Below are positions 61,132 through 64,000 of a stretch of DNA of 64,000 bases, in pieces (positions within the stretch are counted from its first letter, which is position 1; the number at the start of each line of letters is the position of its first letter). Origin of the DNA: Planctomycetales bacterium (GTDB taxonomy: Bacteria; Planctomycetota; Planctomycetia; Planctomycetales; Planctomycetaceae); assembly GCA_026400835.1 (NCBI GenBank), contig JAPLOA010000070.1, forward strand, positions 82,984 to 146,983. The letters run 5' to 3'. The notes under the pieces are model-generated. The model was not told the DNA's origin, did no database searches, and saw only the letters and a list, made by a program, of their open reading frames with translations. The position numbers and the translations under genes are program-made.

Positions 61132-61632
61132 GGGCGCAATCTATTCTTCGGGCGGCAAAAACTGAGGCCGGGTGTTCGCGGGATTGGTCGTTCAGATCAT
61201 GACCTCAATCGTGGCCACACACAGAGTAGTTCAGCAGACGGTTCATCGCAAATCGCAGTGTCAGGCTTCGTCGATTCTCCACGATTGAAGTCGCGGATGG
61301 TTGTCAAAGTCGCTTCTTTCTGGCGAGTCTTCATGCGTCAACCAACGGATGTGTCGGGAAGCGATCGTAACTGGCATCTGAAGATGCCTTCCCAGGTAGG
61401 TTAGACTGGAGCTGTTGCCAGGAGAACTCGCGACCATTTTCGCAGCTTCGTATTGCCAAAGCTGTCATCGTCTCGAATGCGTATTCCGACGGCTTTTACG
61501 GTGGCGAGGGACCTTGAGAAAACGGCTTTGTGACTGCGTGAGCGGGCAGTACTGGACCAGGGAAGGGAGCTTCTGTTCTGGCGAAGATCGTGACGTCTGC
61601 TCGGCAACTTACAGGACATACTGAGGAGGCGA
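61132..61632. other. Intergenic region with a dispersed repeat
   Basis: It lies between two minus-strand genes, TauE and the third PQQ-propeller. The first 95 bases hold copy 2 of the dispersed repeat. The rest has short frames (one at 61401-61619 on minus) that I do not consider genes. It should include the TauE promoter. No terminator is evident for the propeller gene. Confidence 0.45.
61141..61235 (+). repeat. Dispersed ~95-bp repeat (copy 2)
   Basis: On plus it contains CTTCGGGCGGCAAAA, GAGGCCGGGTGTTCGCGGGA and later CCTCAATCGTGGCC. It matches copy 1 (53222-53317, minus) along its length. It lies just upstream of the TauE start, in opposite orientation to the flanking genes, whereas copy 1 runs with them. 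Confidence 0.7.
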
Positions 61633-62916
61633 TTACTTGCTTCCGATCGCGTAGAGAGTTTTGCTCGAGCGGATAAGCAGCGTTCCGTCAGCCAAAGCGG
61701 GTGTTGACCAGAATCGAACCTTATCAGTCACAGGCAATACATTCTTTGCGATCACATCAAGCGTTCGACCGGACTTCATTACGAACGTCTGCCCACTGGC
61801 GTCGAGACAATAGATCTTGCCTTCATTCGACCATGGCGAAGCCCAGAATTCCCCCGCTTCCGGAATACGGCCCTGGGTCACCAGGACACCCGTCGCTGAA
61901 TCCACGATCGTAGCCTTGCCGCCTCGTCCGTCGAGCAGATAAATCATTCCGTCAACGATCAATGGCGATGCTCGGTTCGGGCCAAATTCGCCCGTGTTCC
62001 ATGCCACCAGAGACGCTGAATCACCACTGCGAGCCGACGACAATTGTTCGTCGGTACCACTCTTGATTGCATAAAAACTAGTGCCGCCACGACCGCTGCG
62101 TCCCACGACCAGCAAATCGCCGCTGGCTGTTGGGGTCGCGTTGAGTCCGCCGTTGCCAATATCGACCTGCCACAGCAAGTTGCCTGTGTTGGGATCATAC
62201 GATCTTACCTTGGCGCCGCCGGTGACGAGTTCTCTGCGATGACTGTTTTCCCAGATGATCGCCGATCCCCAGTTCGACCGCTCATCGCGAGTTTGTCGCC
62301 AGACTTCATCGCCGGTGCTGATATCGATCGCGACGACAAAGGAAGCCTCTTCGTTGTCGACCTGAACGAAGACTTTACCATCAAGGATGGTTGGCGAACT
62401 GGATGTTCCCCAATCCTGAGCCATCGGATGAAGCCCGAGGTCTTTTTTCCAGATCAGTGTTCCGTCGAGGTCGTAGCAGAACATTCCCATCATGCCAAAG
62501 TAAGCGACGACATGCTTCCCATCACTGACCGGCGTTTCAGATGCATAGGTGTTGTCCCGATGAGTTTCGAGGCGAGGCTTGCCTTCAAGAGCCGTTTTTG
62601 TCCACAGCACTTTTCCAGTTTTCGAGTCCAGACACAGGACCTCCCAGCGATAATCGCTCGTCGGGTTTTGTGGTCCGTCGGTCACCGCCGTCGTCACAAA
62701 AATTTTGTCGCCGATCACGATCGGGCTGGACCAGCCAGCGCCCGGAATGTCCGTTTGCCACAGCAAGTTTTCATTCTCGCTCCAACTGGTTGATGCGTTC
62801 GCGTCATTGGTCACACCGCTGGCATTTGGCCCACGAAACTGTCGCCAATCCGCCGCTAAACTGATCGACGGAAAGATCATGAAGATCAAATACAGAACAA
62901 CACCTGAGCGAAACAT
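61633..62916 (-). CDS. Secreted PQQ-like beta-propeller repeat protein (3)
   Basis: About 427 residues from the ATG at 62916, chosen because AGGAAG lies five bases upstream and a signal peptide follows (MFRSGVVLYLIFMIFPSISL). The frame runs open to 63129 but the extra residues look non-coding. The propeller has DWRQFRGPNASGV, VLCLDSKTGKVLWTKTA, GMFCYDLDGTLIWKKDLG, VAIDISTGDEVWRQTRDE, VRSYDPNTGNLLWQVD and TIVDSATGVLVTQGRI. It resembles propellers 1 and 2 but lacks the extra C-terminal domain. Likely periplasmic; ligand unknown. Confidence 0.9.
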   Translation of the reverse strand: MFRSGVVLYLIFMIFPSISLAADWRQFRGPNASGVTNDANASTSWSENENLLWQTDIPGAGWSSPIVIGDKIFVTTAVTDGPQNPTSDYRWEVLCLDSKTGKVLWTKTALEGKPRLETHRDNTYASETPVSDGKHVVAYFGMMGMFCYDLDGTLIWKKDLGLHPMAQDWGTSSSPTILDGKVFVQVDNEEASFVVAIDISTGDEVWRQTRDERSNWGSAIIWENSHRRELVTGGAKVRSYDPNTGNLLWQVDIGNGGLNATPTASGDLLVVGRSGRGGTSFYAIKSGTDEQLSSARSGDSASLVAWNTGEFGPNRASPLIVDGMIYLLDGRGGKATIVDSATGVLVTQGRIPEAGEFWASPWSNEGKIYCLDASGQTFVMKSGRTLDVIAKNVLPVTDKVRFWSTPALADGTLLIRSSKTLYAIGSK

Positions 62917-63040
62917 GCGAACTTCCTGACACAGGATCTGGATTCGATCTGAAGTTGATCGTTTCAGATCGATATGGAATCGGGTTTGGGAGTGAGCAGC
63001 ATAACCGGCCGGCAGGAAGATTGCATGACCGGGCTGGATG

Positions 63041-64000
63041 TTATGCTTCGGAAGAGATCCACTTGTAGGCAAGATCCGCGTTCTTTGAACAGAACTTTGC
63101 AGTTGCCTCGTCGCCTCGCTCAGCCGCATATTCCATCACGATTCTCTGCAGCGTTTCGTAGTCGGCGGCGTTCTCGGAGACCGGCCAGTTGCTCCCGTAG
63201 ATGACTCGATCATCACCGAAGGCATTCCAGACGACGTCGATGTAGGGCTTATAAAAGCTCATCTCCGCAGGAGCCTTTTGCCCGTCGCGTGATGCTCCTT
63301 CAACCAGTGCTGAAATCTTGCAGAACACATTGGGGTGTTTTGCCGCTGCTTCAATTCCAGCTCTCCAGTCGGCAGGTGGCGAGTCAGCCGTAATGCGGAC
63401 ATTACCGATGTGGTTCTGAACGATTCTGAGTGCGGGAAGTTTTTCAGCCAGCATTGCCACGATACCTGGAGTATCGGGTCCTCCGTTCACATCCAACGAC
63501 AGATCGTGATCGATCATCTTTTTGAGATCAGCCAATGATGAGCTAAGCAGGTCCGTTACTGTTTTTGAAGAGACTCGAATTCCACGGAACAGAGGATTCT
63601 TTGCGAATCGATCAAGGTGTCCTGCAAACTCATCTTTCCCAGGCATCAGGTTTCCGACGATGCCAACGATGAACGGATCGTCTTTGGCGAGGTCCAATAA
63701 CCAGGCGTTGTCTTCAACCAGAGGACTGGCTTCGACGATCACGGTGCCAGTGATCCTGCGATACTGTTTCAATTCCCGCAAATGTTGTGGAAGTACCGTT
63801 CGATACAGTGATGAACCGGGAGATGGCCATGGAACCCCTTCAGGACGTGTCGGGTCATAAAAATGAGTATGGCAGTCAATGATCTCCAGGTCCCTGGGTT
63901 GATCCACTGAGTTTGCGTCGGCACCATTCATTGACGCGGCAGCAACGAAGCTCAGGCTGGTACTAAGAAATGTTCGTCGAGGAAACATGGGACCTTGCAT
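63041..64000 (-). CDS. Tat-exported amidohydrolase (COG3618-like), start at window edge
   Basis: About 319 residues, with the first ATG at 64000 exactly on the window edge and a better start at 63988 (MFPRRTFLSTSLSFVAAAS). The RRTFL motif is a twin-arginine signal. The metal motif HxH is in IIDCHTHFYDP, followed by GTVIVEASPLVEDNAWLLDLA, GIVGNL, RIVQNHIGN and, at the conserved active-site Asp, IYGSNWPVSE, where Asn replaces the usual Asp of GSDWP. It resembles L-fuconolactonase-type amidohydrolases. The Asn suggests altered or lost hydrolysis. The PQQ-propeller gene follows after 124 bases. Confidence 0.85.
   Translation of the reverse strand: MQGPMFPRRTFLSTSLSFVAAASMNGADANSVDQPRDLEIIDCHTHFYDPTRPEGVPWPSPGSSLYRTVLPQHLRELKQYRRITGTVIVEASPLVEDNAWLLDLAKDDPFIVGIVGNLMPGKDEFAGHLDRFAKNPLFRGIRVSSKTVTDLLSSSLADLKKMIDHDLSLDVNGGPDTPGIVAMLAEKLPALRIVQNHIGNVRITADSPPADWRAGIEAAAKHPNVFCKISALVEGASRDGQKAPAEMSFYKPYIDVVWNAFGDDRVIYGSNWPVSENAADYETLQRIVMEYAAERGDEATAKFCSKNADLAYKWISSEA

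Noticed and set aside
61401..61619. Minus-strand frame of 72 codons
   Set aside because: It lies in a gene-poor gap, has no signature and no ribosome site.
61633..63129. Longer start for the third PQQ-propeller protein at 63129
   Set aside because: The first 71 residues look non-coding; the ATG at 62916 has a ribosome site and starts a signal peptide.
1..64000. CRISPR array, insertion sequence or prophage
   Set aside because: No regularly spaced direct repeats, no transposase or integrase gene and no phage structural gene was seen. The repeats found are short palindromes or the 95-bp element.

Overview
The window is one contiguous piece of a bacterial chromosome, almost certainly from the phylum Planctomycetota (Planctomycetia, Planctomycetaceae-like). 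This rests on gene content. It holds a DUF1559 prepilin-like protein with the [17 protein letters not shown] leader, three secreted PQQ-type beta-propeller proteins, and an ECF sigma factor beside a giant Ser/Thr kinase with a periplasmic TPR-like tail. It also holds a cysteine-rich exported protein, a leucine-rich-repeat lipoprotein, and a zinc-ribbon/transmembrane/carboxypeptidase-regulatory-like protein. About 50 protein genes fill most of the sequence. I see no rRNA, tRNA, CRISPR array, insertion sequence or prophage.

Layout, left to right. (1) 1-2.7 kb: a DUF72 protein cut by the window edge, a DUF2585 membrane protein and a two-lobed aspartic protease with a PDZ domain. (2) 3-7.3 kb: a degenerate NtrC-like regulator and a low-complexity secreted protein ending in tandem YHS-like modules, both on the minus strand. 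(3) 7.6-17.5 kb: sppA on plus, then a long minus-strand series of an ECF sigma factor with a translationally coupled membrane protein, lgt, panC, an HpcH/HpaI aldolase, rmlA, rmlB, a beta-lactamase-fold hydrolase and a SirB1-like protein. (4) 17.9-22.4 kb: a complete ribose-type sugar ABC transporter (lipoprotein, double ATPase, permease). (5) 22.5-28.4 kb: valS, proB and an LRR lipoprotein. (6) 28.8-42.5 kb: mostly plus-strand housekeeping genes (aminotransferase, DUF1559, hisH, hisA, phytanoyl-CoA dioxygenase family, queG, squalene-cyclase-fold protein, NagX-like acyltransferase, gluQ on minus, carA, ndk). (7) 42.8-45.1 kb: a TadE / von Willebrand TadG / TadE mini-operon. (8) 45.1-47.0 kb: gene-poor, with a 29-codon very basic protein gene and a decayed gene. 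(9) 47.0-51.4 kb: ECF sigma factor and kinase-TPR pair. (10) 51.4-56.0 kb: a marR gene leading two PQQ-propeller genes. (11) 56.2-64 kb: Cys-rich protein, thioesterase, a gamma-glutamylcyclotransferase / radical SAM / halogenase-like flavoprotein set, TauE/SafE permease, a third PQQ-propeller and a Tat-type amidohydrolase.

What stands out is not a single large novel system but a set of anomalies. The NtrC-like regulator has lost its Walker A lysine, its Walker B glutamate, its GAFTGA loop and most of its receiver residues, yet keeps its Fis helix-turn-helix. The valS gene has absorbed two unrelated palindromic repeat families in frame, the first as an inverted REP pair of 81 bp, and also carries a four-cysteine insert. 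The same REP family sits in both intergenic gaps of the ABC transporter operon. A different repeat of about 95 bp occurs twice, next to PQQ-propeller genes. A 22-bp near-palindrome overlaps a TTGACA box just upstream of marR. Two queuosine-pathway genes (queG, gluQ) lie about 4 kb apart. All functions are inferred from reading the sequence; no database search was run.
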